A stretch of 64,000 bases of DNA from an uncultured Collinsella sp. (GCA_900546775.1 UREM01000006.1:1-64000), one strand, 5' to 3'. Positions 52,193-61,327 are shown, numbered from the stretch's first letter. Notes: generated by a model from the letters alone, not told the origin. Program-made: numbers and translations.

Positions 52193-53014
52193 ATGGACGC
52201 CACCTTCAGCCATATCAAAGCCGTGTTCTGCGATATCGACGGCACGCTGCTCACGAGCCAGCACACGGTGTCACCGCGCACCGTGGCGGCGATTCGCGCC
52301 CTGCGCGAGCGCGGCGTGCTCTTTGGCCTGTGCACCGGGCGTGACGCCCACGCGACCGAGGCCATGTACGAGCTCTGGGGCATCGAAGGCCTGGTGGACG
52401 TGATGGTGGGCTGCGGTGGCGCCGAGGTCATCGACCGCGCGCACGACATCAACGAGCTGAGCTATCCGCTGCCGGGCGAGACCATCGCGCGCATCTGCAA
52501 GCACATGGCGGACCTTCCGGCAACGCCCGTCTGCCCCCGAGACGGCGTGTTCTACGTACCCGAGAGCAACGCGTGCGTCGAGCACCTGTCGCGCGTCGAC
52601 GGTGTGCCCTACCAGGTGGTCGATTTTGCCGAGTTTTTGCGCGAGCCGCAGCCCAAGGTGATGTTTACCATGGCGCCCGAGGTAATGCCGCGGGTGATTG
52701 AGCGGGCGTCGACGTTTGCCGATAACACTGTTAAGGCGGCGGCTCTGCAAACCACGCAGCGGCTCTACGAGTTCATGGATCCGCGCGTGTCCAAGACGCG
52801 CGGCCTTGTGCGCGTGGCAGAGCTCAACGACATGGATCTCCAGGACATCTGCGTGTTTGGCGATGCCGATAACGACACCTGCATGGTGGCTGACGCCGGC
52901 GTGGGCGTGGCTATGGCAAACGGCAGCGACGCCACCCGCGCCGCCGCCGATTTTGTAACCGCCAGCAACGACAAAGACGGCATCGCGATCTTTATTGAGG
53001 AACATCTGCTGTAG
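52193..53014 (+). CDS. HAD hydrolase, Cof type
   Basis: A 273-residue haloacid-dehalogenase-family phosphatase. Motif I is FCDIDGTLL (residues 11-19), motif II lies in LCTGRD, and the C-terminal motif is FGDADNDTCMVADAGVGVAMANG. A C2-type cap domain sits between. Cof enzymes dephosphorylate sugar phosphates or nucleotides such as FMN. AGAAAGG precedes the start at 52193. Confidence 0.9.
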   Translation: MDATFSHIKAVFCDIDGTLLTSQHTVSPRTVAAIRALRERGVLFGLCTGRDAHATEAMYELWGIEGLVDVMVGCGGAEVIDRAHDINELSYPLPGETIARICKHMADLPATPVCPRDGVFYVPESNACVEHLSRVDGVPYQVVDFAEFLREPQPKVMFTMAPEVMPRVIERASTFADNTVKAAALQTTQRLYEFMDPRVSKTRGLVRVAELNDMDLQDICVFGDADNDTCMVADAGVGVAMANGSDATRAAADFVTASNDKDGIAIFIEEHLL

Positions 53015-53015
53015 C

Positions 53016-53024
53016 GGGGGGGGG
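53016..53024. repeat. Run of nine G
   Basis: A homopolymeric G tract right after the HAD gene stop codon. It precedes a degenerate CCACAAAGG-type palindrome (53029-53062). Other tracts are in the adhesin gene at 53692 and as a C tract at 58546. Confidence 0.7.
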
Positions 53025-53062
53025 AGAACTACCACAAAGGGGGCAGGCGCCTTTGCGGTGGC

Positions 53063-53518
53063 CTCAGGCGATTTGGGCGAATTGATACCTAAAATCTGCG
53101 CGCAAATTCAAATATGGTCGTCAGAACATCATGCTTCTAACCACCGATGGGTTAAAGATATTCTCATCAATTTGGTAGGGTATTCCTTCCGGTTAATGAG
53201 TCACCGCTCACGGTCGATTTTCGACCGTTCACAGGATGTTTGCTCTTGAGCAAAATGTTGTGCAAATAAATCTAATGCCATTAAAAAATAATAGGCAACT
53301 AAATTACCAGCAGAAACAAAAAATAGATAGCGAATAAACGAAGGCAAATCTGAGTAAATGTCAAGAGAATTGAGAACTTGCACAAAAATGTCGGTTTTGC
53401 TGCTCAGATGTTTAAACAATCGTTATAATTGCATCACTTAGCGAGCGCAATTACAGATTGCGCAGATACGTTTGATAGGGAAAGAGCAAGATCGCGGTCT
53501 CTTGGGGAGGAGACATCG
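53063..53518. promoter_or_regulatory. AT-rich upstream region of the adhesin gene
   Basis: About 450 bases without a gene and distinctly AT-rich compared with the window. It holds a hairpin (ACGGTCGA/TCGACCGT, 53210-53228), a GTTCACAGG half-site, and a -10-like TATAAT at 53424-53429, about 90 bp before the adhesin start. No clear -35 was found. Confidence 0.45.
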
Positions 53519-56500
53519 ATGAAAGCGAATTCGGACAAATTTAAGCAGAGTAATAAAGCGACGTGCCGTGTACTGGCAGGCGTTTTGTGCGGAGCCTCCG
53601 TTTTGAGCCTGGTGCTGTCGCTCGTCATGCCTCCGATCTCGCAGGCCATTGCCAACGATGCCCAGACGGTTTCTGCCGAGGAAACTGTGATGGGGGGGGG
53701 TTCCTCAAGTGAGTCTACTGATGTAGGCAGCACTGCTAACGAGGATTTCAAAAACCAGGATAGCGACGATGTCGAGAATGACGCGACCGGCGATGCCGAG
53801 AATGACGCGAACGAGGATGCCGTAGCAGACTCGACAGCCGATGACGCGGAGACCGAGGGCGTCGTGCAGCCTTCCGACGCACAGACTTCTGATGATGAAA
53901 ATAGCGACGAAAATGCCAGCGTCAGTGCCGATGGCTATACCGAGGTAAAGGATAATGTTGTTGGGAAATTCGCCAACGGCGGCAAGTTTCGACTGACGGG
54001 TTCTGCCTATTCGGATCAGCAGATTACCATCAACAAAGACACCACTATCGATCTTGCGGGACAGATGCTCTACCGCGGTTCCGGCAACTCGGACTCCTTC
54101 TTTGTGGTCGAAAGAGGAGCTACACTCACTATCGAAGACTCAGGTAAAAACAAGAAAGACGAACAGACTCAGGTCACGACGCAGGCGGGCCAGTTGGCGA
54201 CTATGACATGGACTCAGGGAAGCGGCCCCAATAGCGGCCTTCCTAAGAGTCTTACTTACTATGAGACTACGAGCACGCCCAATCAAGATGGACTCGGGAC
54301 CACCGAGACTACGACCAAGCATTTCGTTACGGGCTTTGGCGCTATCGATGCAGCATCGGACAGCGGTTCCGTAAAGTATGTGGTCAACGTTGAAGCGGGC
54401 GGCATACTCAATCTCAAGGGCGGCATGATTACCACGGCTGCCAATCTGGGCAACAGTGGTCATGTGATTTATTCCGAGGGTACGGTCAAAATCGAGGGCG
54501 GTTATGTCACCAACGGTAGCGGCGGCGGCTGGGGCGGCGGCCTGTGTGTGACGGGCAGCAATGCCAAGCTCGAAATGACAGGCGGTGTGATCGCGGGAAA
54601 CAAGGCGGGCTCTGGCGGCGGCGTCTATGCTGACAATGGAGCCACCCTGAACCTTGCGGGCGGAATTATCTCTGGCAATGCTACGTATGAAAGCATTTGC
54701 AACAGCGGCGGCAGTCCCGACAATGGTTATGGCGGTGGCGTCTTTACCAAAAATGCTGGCGTTACAATCAGCGGTTCGGCAAACATTACAAACAATAGTG
54801 TCGATTCCAATATCACTGAATCGTACAACAATGGTCTACTTGGCGGCGGTGGCATTGCTTCCGTCAGCGGAGGAACGTTGACCATGACGGGCGGTTCCGT
54901 TACTGACAACTACTCCCATGAGGCGGGTGGCGGTATCTACGCTGGTTTTTACAATCAGAGCATCGGCTTTAAAATGACTGGCGGCACGATTGCCGGCAAT
55001 GTGGCCGAGAATGCCGAAGGCGGTGGTCTGCGTATTGCAGGCAGCGACAGTGTCGGCACGACTGCAACAATTAACGCTGGCGGTACTGACAAGATTTACA
55101 TTACGAACAACAAAACGATGACGGGTAGCAACTCGGGTCGTGGTGGCGACTGGGGCGGCGGTGGCGTCTTTATCCAGAAGGGCGGCAAGCTCAACATCGT
55201 AAAGACACTGATTACTGATAATGAAGCCGGCGGCTGGGGCGGCGGCGTTGGTGCTTGCCCTACGGGTGAAACGATTGTCTCGCACTCAAATGGTGCCGCA
55301 ATCTATAACAATACGGATCGTGGCGAGCACTTCTCTGCCGGTGGTAATGGCAAGGACGAGGACAGTAAGCCTGAGTACATTACCGATGACTTCAAAACTG
55401 CCGGCCACAAGGACTTCTTCCTCGTGCGCAAGAAGGGCAGCGATAAGACGGTCGCAGTCGTTCTTGGAAAGATGCTCGGCAATGGTTCTGCTGGCTGGAA
55501 GGGTACCTGTGATGGTCAAAAGATCGCCATCGATCCTAACGGCGGCGCCGAGGCCAAGTACATGTTCGGCTTGGAGGCCCATCCGACTGACGAGGCCGTA
55601 GGAAAGGCGCAAGTGGCGGCTACGACCATCATCAGTGGCAACTACTCGTTTACCCATGGCGGCGGCATCATGACCAACGGCGATCTCACCGTTGGCGAGG
55701 TTGCTGAGCTGAGCGTTTATCCGAACATGAAGCTCAACGCCACTAAGGTGCTTAAAGATGCAGAGGGAAACTCGCAAAGCCTTGAGGGACACGCGTACAA
55801 GTTTAAGCTGCTGCGCCAAGAGGGTTCCATTGAGCCTTCTTGGAAAGATGACGGCATGCTTGATATGGGCGAATGCAGCGTCGCAGGTGAGGCGACTGTT
55901 GAATCGGACGGCAGTATCACCTTCGACTCTGGCAAGGACTATTCTTCGGGGCAGTATGTTTTCTATCTAGTTGAGGAGCCCATCAGCGGCGACAACGAAT
56001 TGGATACCAAATTCGATAAGACCATTTACAAGATCGTGGCAACAGTCGATAGCAATTCATACAAAACTGACCTTCTCATGTCGATTCCTATTAATTATTA
56101 CAAGGTGAATAAAGTCACCGTCTCTAAAAAGGCCGAGGGGAATCAGGATTTCGTAGAACTTGATAGCGCACACTACTCCGTTACGCGTCCATCGGATAAC
56201 AACTCGTCGGATGACACGACGACTACGGTCGTTATCGGTGACAATGATAACCCTACCTTTATCAACAAAATTGAGCCCTATACTTCTCTCGGCTCCTGGA
56301 AGCCTGCGGCAACCAAGGTCGTCAAGGGCGGCGAGATGAAGGAGTTCACGCTCGAGTTTGCGGATAACGATAAGTTCAATAATGCCGAGAGGGTTACGAC
56401 CAAAGCCGGCGGCGACAATCCCCAGGAGCTTTATTTCCCTGATATTGAGTACGGCCTTAAAAACTTGAAGCAGAGGGAATCTGATGATCCGGGTCGTGGT

Positions 56501-56893
56501 GCTTACAAAGACTTCACGTACTACGTGCGCGAGAGTGCAGAGGTTTCGTGGTTCTCGCAATATAAGTACGACAAGTCGGTCTATCGATTTGATGTCAGGA
56601 TGAAGGACCAGAAGGACGGTACGATCGAGGCTGAGTTGGTGACCTACACCAAGATCAAGGACGCCGACGGCAAGGATATCGCGACGAAAGACCAGCATCC
56701 TGTCAACTTCGACGGCACCAAACCCGAGTCCACCCCCACCTTCACCAACATCTACTCAACCTCTTTGCCCCTTTCTGGTATGTCGGGCGTCACTCTGACG
56801 TACCTTGCCGGCGCGGCGGTGCTTTGCGCTGCTGCGGCCTGGATGCACGCTCGTCGCAAGGCGAATGCGAAGGGAGGCGAGCGTCGTGAATAA
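53519..56893 (+). CDS. Large sortase-anchored surface adhesin (pilus tip-like)
   Basis: A 1124-residue secreted, wall-attached protein. It begins with a signal peptide (to about residue 45), then a Ser/Asp/Glu-rich low-complexity region, a central region with repeated Gly-rich beta-helix units (GGVIAGNKAGSGGGVYADNGA style, about 285-600), FctA/Spy0128-like and Cna-B-like isopeptide-type domains (YKFKLLRQEGS..., VFYLVEEP, then another YVRE), and ends with LPLSG, a membrane helix and a basic tail. LPLSG is a variant sortase signal. GGGAGGAG precedes the start. A run of nine G (53692-53700) lies near the start of the coding region. The next pilin gene overlaps by 8 nt. Confidence 0.88.
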   Translation: MKANSDKFKQSNKATCRVLAGVLCGASVLSLVLSLVMPPISQAIANDAQTVSAEETVMGGGSSSESTDVGSTANEDFKNQDSDDVENDATGDAENDANEDAVADSTADDAETEGVVQPSDAQTSDDENSDENASVSADGYTEVKDNVVGKFANGGKFRLTGSAYSDQQITINKDTTIDLAGQMLYRGSGNSDSFFVVERGATLTIEDSGKNKKDEQTQVTTQAGQLATMTWTQGSGPNSGLPKSLTYYETTSTPNQDGLGTTETTTKHFVTGFGAIDAASDSGSVKYVVNVEAGGILNLKGGMITTAANLGNSGHVIYSEGTVKIEGGYVTNGSGGGWGGGLCVTGSNAKLEMTGGVIAGNKAGSGGGVYADNGATLNLAGGIISGNATYESICNSGGSPDNGYGGGVFTKNAGVTISGSANITNNSVDSNITESYNNGLLGGGGIASVSGGTLTMTGGSVTDNYSHEAGGGIYAGFYNQSIGFKMTGGTIAGNVAENAEGGGLRIAGSDSVGTTATINAGGTDKIYITNNKTMTGSNSGRGGDWGGGGVFIQKGGKLNIVKTLITDNEAGGWGGGVGACPTGETIVSHSNGAAIYNNTDRGEHFSAGGNGKDEDSKPEYITDDFKTAGHKDFFLVRKKGSDKTVAVVLGKMLGNGSAGWKGTCDGQKIAIDPNGGAEAKYMFGLEAHPTDEAVGKAQVAATTIISGNYSFTHGGGIMTNGDLTVGEVAELSVYPNMKLNATKVLKDAEGNSQSLEGHAYKFKLLRQEGSIEPSWKDDGMLDMGECSVAGEATVESDGSITFDSGKDYSSGQYVFYLVEEPISGDNELDTKFDKTIYKIVATVDSNSYKTDLLMSIPINYYKVNKVTVSKKAEGNQDFVELDSAHYSVTRPSDNNSSDDTTTTVVIGDNDNPTFINKIEPYTSLGSWKPAATKVVKGGEMKEFTLEFADNDKFNNAERVTTKAGGDNPQELYFPDIEYGLKNLKQRESDDPGRGAYKDFTYYVRESAEVSWFSQYKYDKSVYRFDVRMKDQKDGTIEAELVTYTKIKDADGKDIATKDQHPVNFDGTKPESTPTFTNIYSTSLPLSGMSGVTLTYLAGAAVLCAAAAWMHARRKANAKGGERRE
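53692..53700. repeat. Run of nine G within the adhesin coding region
   Basis: Encodes part of MGGGSSS about 58 codons from the start. A gain or loss of one G would shift the frame and stop adhesin synthesis, so it is a candidate phase-variation tract. Confidence 0.7.
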
Positions 56894-58541
56894 GAAAGTT
56901 TGCTCCTTCCCGATCTTGTTTGCGCTGCTTGCCCTCCTGATCGGCACCTGCGCGGTTGTGTTCCCCGCATCCGCGCAGGCCGCGCCGAGCGCGAACGGTT
57001 CCATCACGGTGAGCGGCACCGTGGCGCGCAGCTACAACGCCTACCAGATCTTTAGGGCCAACGTCGTCGACGGCGACAGCGACGCCAAGATCGCCACCGA
57101 CCTCGCCTGGGCAAGCGACGCCGTGCGCGACGCCGCGCTGCCCGTGCTGCACAGCGCCGGCATGCCCAATTCCCAGACCACCGCGCGGGAAGCTGCCGAG
57201 TGGCTCAACACCGATTCCCACCTTACGAGTGCGCTGAGCGCACAGCTCGCTCGTTCCCTCCAGAGCTCTGGCGCCGTGTCCGTGGCCCTTAACGCGGGCA
57301 CGACGGCCGAGCTGCCCTGCGGCTACTGGCTCATCGTCGCCGACGACGCCATTTCCCAGAACGAGGCCGGCACCGCGCCGATCATGGCCCTGGTGGGCGG
57401 CAGCGCCGTCACCGTCAAGCCCAAGGCCGCGACGCCCAAGGTCGCCAAGCATGTGCTGGAGGACAGCACCGCCGCCTGGCAGAAGGCCGCCGACGCCACA
57501 GTCGCCGACGACCTGTACTGGCGCCTCTCTGCCACGGTTCCGGCGGGTCTTACCGCCTACGACACCTATACGGTGCGGTTCGTCGACACCATGAGCGCGG
57601 GGCTCGACCCCTCCAAGGTGGCCGCGAGCATGCGCGTGTACGTGGCGGCGGGCGCGGACGGCGGCTTTGACGCCGTTTCGGCCGGCAAGGACGGACGCGC
57701 CGGCACCAAGGCCGCGAAGGGCTGGACCGACATCACGGCCCAGTGCGCCACCAAGGTAGCGCCGGACGGTAAGACCTTCACCGTGCGCACCGGCGACCTG
57801 GTCGCCGCGCTCGGCGGGGCCGACGCCTTCACCGCAGGCGCCCGCGTGGTCGCCGTGTACGACGCACCGCTCAACAGCGCATGCAACCACGGCATCGCGA
57901 AGGGCAACCCCAACGAAGTTTACCTGCGCTACCCGCGTTCTCCCTTTGCCGACCAGTCCGGCGACGCCGGCTTCACTCGCACGCCGTGCGACGACGCATG
58001 CGCCTACACCTGGGATCTCGCACTCACCAAGCGCGGCAGCGACGGCGACAAGCCGCTGCCCGGGGCGGTCCTGAGCATCGCCGACGACCGCGGTCGCACG
58101 CTGTCGGCCGACGGCACGTGGGATGCAGAGGGCAAGGCCACCGTCACCACGGGCGAGGACGGCCGCGTGACCGTCTCGGGCGTGGACTCGGGCAAACTGG
58201 AGGTCCGCGAGCTCAAGGCACCCAAGGGCTACACCGCCTTTGAGGGCACGCGCTCCGTGACGGTCAAGGCCGAGGGCCTGGACGTCGACCAGGTGGCGGC
58301 CGCCAAGCCTAAGGTGACCGTATCGGCCGAAAGCCCTCTGCGAGTTGATGCCGCCGATGCCGGGAAGGGTTTAGTCGAGTTGTCGGTGCTTAACACCCCA
58401 AGTAACGAAGTGAGTCGAGGCTTTATGCCCTCGACGGGAGATAGAACGTTGGTGTTGGTAACGGCTTTGGCCGTCATCGGAGTAGTGGCTATTGTCGTCG
58501 CGCTCGTCATCAAGCGGGGAGGAGGTCGCCATGATAAATAA
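56886..58541 (+). CDS. Isopeptide-type pilin with MPSTG sorting signal
   Basis: A 551-residue secreted pilin, read from GTG 56886, which overlaps the adhesin end by 8 nt and follows GGGAGG. The signal peptide (FPILFALLALLIGTCAVVFPASAQA) is followed by repeats typical of fimbrial isopeptide-forming domains (SYNAYQIFRANVVDG; GYWLIVADDAI; a D2-type central domain with YTVRFVDTMSAGLDP), a SpaA-like domain (LTKRGSDGDKPLPGAVLSI, GYTAFEG) and the C-terminal MPSTG plus membrane helix. It is homologous in layout to the LPLTG pilin that follows. It likely is a minor or basal pilin. Confidence 0.85.
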   Translation: MNKKVCSFPILFALLALLIGTCAVVFPASAQAAPSANGSITVSGTVARSYNAYQIFRANVVDGDSDAKIATDLAWASDAVRDAALPVLHSAGMPNSQTTAREAAEWLNTDSHLTSALSAQLARSLQSSGAVSVALNAGTTAELPCGYWLIVADDAISQNEAGTAPIMALVGGSAVTVKPKAATPKVAKHVLEDSTAAWQKAADATVADDLYWRLSATVPAGLTAYDTYTVRFVDTMSAGLDPSKVAASMRVYVAAGADGGFDAVSAGKDGRAGTKAAKGWTDITAQCATKVAPDGKTFTVRTGDLVAALGGADAFTAGARVVAVYDAPLNSACNHGIAKGNPNEVYLRYPRSPFADQSGDAGFTRTPCDDACAYTWDLALTKRGSDGDKPLPGAVLSIADDRGRTLSADGTWDAEGKATVTTGEDGRVTVSGVDSGKLEVRELKAPKGYTAFEGTRSVTVKAEGLDVDQVAAAKPKVTVSAESPLRVDAADAGKGLVELSVLNTPSNEVSRGFMPSTGDRTLVLVTALAVIGVVAIVVALVIKRGGGRHDK

Positions 58542-58581
58542 TTGTCCCCCCCCCCTGCTCAATGGCGTACTGCCTCCGTAG
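58531..58581 (+). CDS. Very short ORF containing a C10 tract
   Basis: ATG at 58531, overlapping the pilin end, with GGAGGAGG before it; it reads MINNCPPPLLNGVLPP and stops. The C10 tract (58546-58555) lies inside. Changing the tract length gives other short peptides only (18-30 codons), so a leader-peptide or attenuation role is conceivable. It may have no function. Confidence 0.25.
   Translation: MINNCPPPLLNGVLPP
58546..58555. repeat. Run of ten C between pilin genes
   Basis: The longest homopolymer in the window, 108 bp before the LPLTG pilin start, in the leader or promoter of that gene. Confidence 0.75.
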
Positions 58582-58662
58582 CGATTAGAGCGCAGGGAAA
58601 TGAGCCTGCTGACTTTTGGTGATGACGAGAATTAAAGCAACCTCCAAGAAAGAGGTCCCAAC

Positions 58663-60339
58663 ATGAAAGCAACCAAGAACATCGCACGCCTGGCAGTAAC
58701 CGCCGGCCTCACCGCAGCCCTGAGCTTCGGCGGCGTGATGGCCCCGGTGAGTATGGCGTTTGCGGCGGAGGCGAACGGCTCGGTGACTATCGAGAACGTT
58801 AAGGGCAACACTACCGAGTTCCAGGGTTATCAGATTTTTAAGGCTGATGTTGACAGCGGTAAAGTTGCCAACATCACTTGGACAAACGATAGCGTGGAGA
58901 AGGCCGTCAAGGATGTTATCGAAAAAGAGGACAAGTCCTATGCGGGAAAGACCGCCCAGGACGCCGCGGACTGGATCACGAATAAGGTGACGGGAACCAA
59001 CGAGACGACTCGCGTGGCGCCCGACAACATTGCTTATAAGATTGCTGACGCCGTAGACGGTATTACCCCAAGCGCGACGACGACCAGCAAAACCGCTTCC
59101 GGTCTTGCGCATGGCTACTGGCTCTTTGTGACCAAAACTGACACCATCGGAGTCGGCGAGGCGGGCACGTCTCCCATCTTCACTGTTGTGGGTAACACGC
59201 CCGTTAAAATCACCGAGAAAACGGGCATCCCCACCGTCGAGAAGAAGATCGTGAGCGATGCCGACAGCAAGGAGCACGACGCCGCTGACTCCCAGATCGG
59301 CCAGGACGTGACGTACAACCTCTATGGCACCATTGCCGAGAACTACGACAAGTACAATACGTATTTCTACAAGTTCTCCGACCAGATCTCCAAGGGCCTG
59401 ACGTTGCAGGAGGGCGCAACGGTTTATCTGTACAAGAACACGACTGCTGCGAAGGGCGATCTCGTCCGCGCGAAAGGCAAGAATATTACAACGCAATTCA
59501 ATGAGGTAACCGCCGCGGCTGCTACCGATGGCAGCAAGACAACGACGTGGACCTGCGCTAACCTGAAGAATGTAGATGGCGTTACCAAGGACTCCTGCAT
59601 CGTCGTCTCCTATAAGGCACAGGTCAACGGCGACGCGGTCGTCGCGGGCACCGAGGGTAACGATAACGCCGTAACGCTTTACTACTCCAATAACCCCATG
59701 AGCGGCACGTACGGCGAGACTCAGCCCGACACGGTCAAGGACTACACCTACGGTCTCAAGATCAACAAGGTTGACCTGGGTACCGAGAAGACATTGAAAG
59801 ATGCAAAGTTCACCATTACAACTAAGGGTGACGAGAACAGCACAAACGTTAAATATGTCAAGGAAGATGGCACTTTGAGTGGCACCGAGGTCGTTCTATC
59901 GACGGACGCCGATGGTGTCATTAGGCTTACTCATCTCGATGCCGGCGTCTATACGGTCACGGAGGTTACTCCCCCCTCCGGTTACACCGCGGTCAACCCC
60001 TTTACCTTCGAGATCAAGCCGACCATGACCGACGATGGTCCGGAGGCTGGTCTTACTGAGCTCAAGGGAGTACTTACGACTGACCAGGGCGGCAAGGTCA
60101 TTGCCGGTATTACCGATGAGAATGCCGGCGATAACAATCTGACGGCGAAGCCTGGCTCCGATAAGGACGAGGACGGCATCTTCAACATCACCGTTGGCGA
60201 TACCAAGCAGGTTGGCCTCCCGCTCACCGGCCTTAACGGCGTGACCTTTACTTGGATCGCTGGTGGCGCGGTGCTCGTCATCGGCGTGGCGCATCTCATC
60301 CGCAGCCGTAAGCAGGCTGAGGAGTCCGAGCAGGAGTAA
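58663..60339 (+). CDS. Major pilin with LPLTG sorting signal
   Basis: A 558-residue secreted protein. It has a signal peptide (to AAE at about residue 33-36), an N-terminal pilin domain (EFQGYQIFKADV, GYWLFVTKTD), a central isopeptide-forming D2-type domain (VEKKIVSDADS...GQDVTYNLYGTIAENYDKYNTYFYKFSDQISKGL), a SpaA/Cna-B domain (YGLKINKVDLGTEKTLKDAKF, DAGVYTVTEVTPPSGYTAVNP) and C-terminal LPLTG, membrane helix and basic tail. It likely forms the pilus shaft. AAAGAGG precedes the start. A class C sortase gene lies 2.8 kb further on. Confidence 0.9.
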   Translation: MKATKNIARLAVTAGLTAALSFGGVMAPVSMAFAAEANGSVTIENVKGNTTEFQGYQIFKADVDSGKVANITWTNDSVEKAVKDVIEKEDKSYAGKTAQDAADWITNKVTGTNETTRVAPDNIAYKIADAVDGITPSATTTSKTASGLAHGYWLFVTKTDTIGVGEAGTSPIFTVVGNTPVKITEKTGIPTVEKKIVSDADSKEHDAADSQIGQDVTYNLYGTIAENYDKYNTYFYKFSDQISKGLTLQEGATVYLYKNTTAAKGDLVRAKGKNITTQFNEVTAAAATDGSKTTTWTCANLKNVDGVTKDSCIVVSYKAQVNGDAVVAGTEGNDNAVTLYYSNNPMSGTYGETQPDTVKDYTYGLKINKVDLGTEKTLKDAKFTITTKGDENSTNVKYVKEDGTLSGTEVVLSTDADGVIRLTHLDAGVYTVTEVTPPSGYTAVNPFTFEIKPTMTDDGPEAGLTELKGVLTTDQGGKVIAGITDENAGDNNLTAKPGSDKDEDGIFNITVGDTKQVGLPLTGLNGVTFTWIAGGAVLVIGVAHLIRSRKQAEESEQE

Positions 60340-60439
60340 CGCTCGCTCACCCATCCCTTTGGCAGGTGGGATGTGATGGCCATGAGACTTGCGGACACTT
60401 TTCTCGTCCATCGATGTTCTTGCTTTGCCATTCTCTTTT

Positions 60440-60474
60440 CGGGGCAGACTCCGCACTGGAGTCTGCCCCGTTCT
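60440..60474 (+). terminator. Terminator after major pilin
   Basis: GGGGCAGACTCC pairs perfectly with GGAGTCTGCCCC, followed by GTTCTTTT. Confidence 0.85.
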
Positions 60475-60517
60475 TTTGGGATAACGCAGCCAGCCTCCAT
60501 CGTCCGATGCGGGTACA

Positions 60518-60760
60518 TTCGTCATCGCGTTTCTTGACTCGTATGAGGTTCGGATTAAGGTCCGTAGGCGCACGCGCGGTGCGGACGGTAGAAGACATTT
60601 GCGCCGCGCGTGCAAATTAAAATGCCCGGGGTTAGAGGCCCGGGCATTTAACAACGTCGGAAACTGGTCGCCCGCGCTCCTAAGTACTTACGCGGGGTGC
60701 GTCGTTTCCTGTAGCAATTGTATCCCGAATCGCCCAGCCGATCCGGGATATTCTGAAAAC
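60518..60760. repeat. Copy 1 of a 243-bp duplicated block (toxin broken, antisense RNA kept)
   Basis: About 85% identical to 60996-61240. It keeps the toxin C-terminal codons but lacks the start and N terminus, and its stop codon is altered (AAATTAAAA against AAATAAGAA). The hairpin AATGCCCGGG/CCCGGGCATT (60621-60648), the minus-strand -10 TACAAT (60717-60722) and the TCCCGAATCG palindrome (60723-60748) are kept. Confidence 0.65.
60619..60712 (-). ncRNA. Predicted antisense RNA, copy 1
   Basis: Predicted from the minus-strand -10 box TACAAT at 60717-60722 to the hairpin at 60621-60648. It resembles the antitoxin RNA of copy 2 but faces a broken toxin gene. Prediction only. Confidence 0.35.
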
Positions 60761-60860
60761 GCAAACACGTCGGGCAAACCCGGACAATGCGGCCAGGCTC
60801 CGCTGGATGAGGAATTGTGTTTATAACTATCGAACAAATGTTTGCAATTATTGCGTTTAG

Positions 60861-60884
60861 CAGCTGCGGGTGCATGCACTCGCA
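60861..60884. promoter_or_regulatory. Palindrome upstream of the small toxin-like gene
   Basis: CTGCGGGTGCATGCACTCGC is followed by AG; nearly perfect palindrome centred on GCATGC. TAAAAT (60886 region) just after it may be the -10 box. Confidence 0.35.
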
Positions 60885-60947
60885 GTAAAATACCCTTGCG
60901 ACGCATCCCGTGCGCGGGCGGCCGACGACTCGATCGGAGGTCACCAT

Positions 60948-61097
60948 ATGCTGAAATTCCTTAACGCGCTCGCCGCCCTCGCGGCGGTGGGCACGTTCGT
61001 CATCGCGTTTCTTGACTCGTATGAAGTTCGGTTTAAGGTCCGTAGGCGCACGCGCGGTGCGGACGGTGGACGGCATTTGCGCCGAAAGCGCAAATAA
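60948..61097 (+). CDS. Small hydrophobic peptide, type I toxin-like
   Basis: A 49-residue peptide: one membrane helix (FLNALAALAAVGTFVIAFLDSY) followed by a strongly basic tail (RFKVRRRTRGADGGRHLRRKRK). AATCGGAGG-type ribosome site (TCGGAGG) sits before the ATG. The gene ends in a hairpin terminator shared with a predicted antisense RNA from the opposite strand. This is the layout of Fst/TxpA-type toxins, but no sequence family was recognised. Part of the block is duplicated upstream in a broken form. Being located between pilins and sortase suggests insertion. Confidence 0.6.
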   Translation: MLKFLNALAALAAVGTFVIAFLDSYEVRFKVRRRTRGADGGRHLRRKRK

Positions 61098-61192
61098 GAA
61101 TGCCCGGGGGTCGGATCCCGGGCATTTAACAAAAACTGAAAACTAGGCCGCCCGCGCTCTCGTACACTTACGCGGGGTGCGTCGTTTTCTAT
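61098..61192 (-). ncRNA. Predicted antisense antitoxin RNA, copy 2
   Basis: The minus strand has a -10 box TACAAT (61197-61202) and, around the -35 position, a palindrome TCCCGAATCG/CGATTCGGGA (61203-61228). A transcript of about 95 nt to the shared terminator would overlap the 3' end of the toxin message. Both copies keep these signals. Prediction only. Confidence 0.4.
61099..61126. terminator. Shared bidirectional terminator of toxin mRNA and antisense RNA
   Basis: AATGCCCGGG (61099-61108) pairs with CCCGGGCATT (61117-61126); both sides have A/T-rich flanks. Confidence 0.7.
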
Positions 61193-61291
61193 TGACATTG
61201 TATCCCGAATCGCCCCGCCGATTCGGGACATTTTGAAAACCCAAATGTAGGCTTAGGCACGAACGGTATCTCCTTAATTCCGAAAATTATG

Positions 61292-61315
61292 TATAATTCC
61301 AATACAAACTGGAAT
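61292..61315 (+). promoter_or_regulatory. Promoter and palindromic operator of the AbiE-like pair
   Basis: TATAAT (61292-61297) overlaps a palindrome ATTCCA-n8-TGGAAT (61296-61315). Autoregulation by the first gene product is likely. Confidence 0.55.
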
Positions 61316-61327
61316 CGAACGAAAACA

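Larger units (their letters stand above)
60996..61240. repeat. Copy 2 of the duplicated toxin-antitoxin-like block
   Basis: Contains the intact toxin 3' half, the shared terminator and the antisense promoter region. Homology with copy 1 begins inside the toxin helix and ends after TTTTGAAAAC. Confidence 0.65.
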
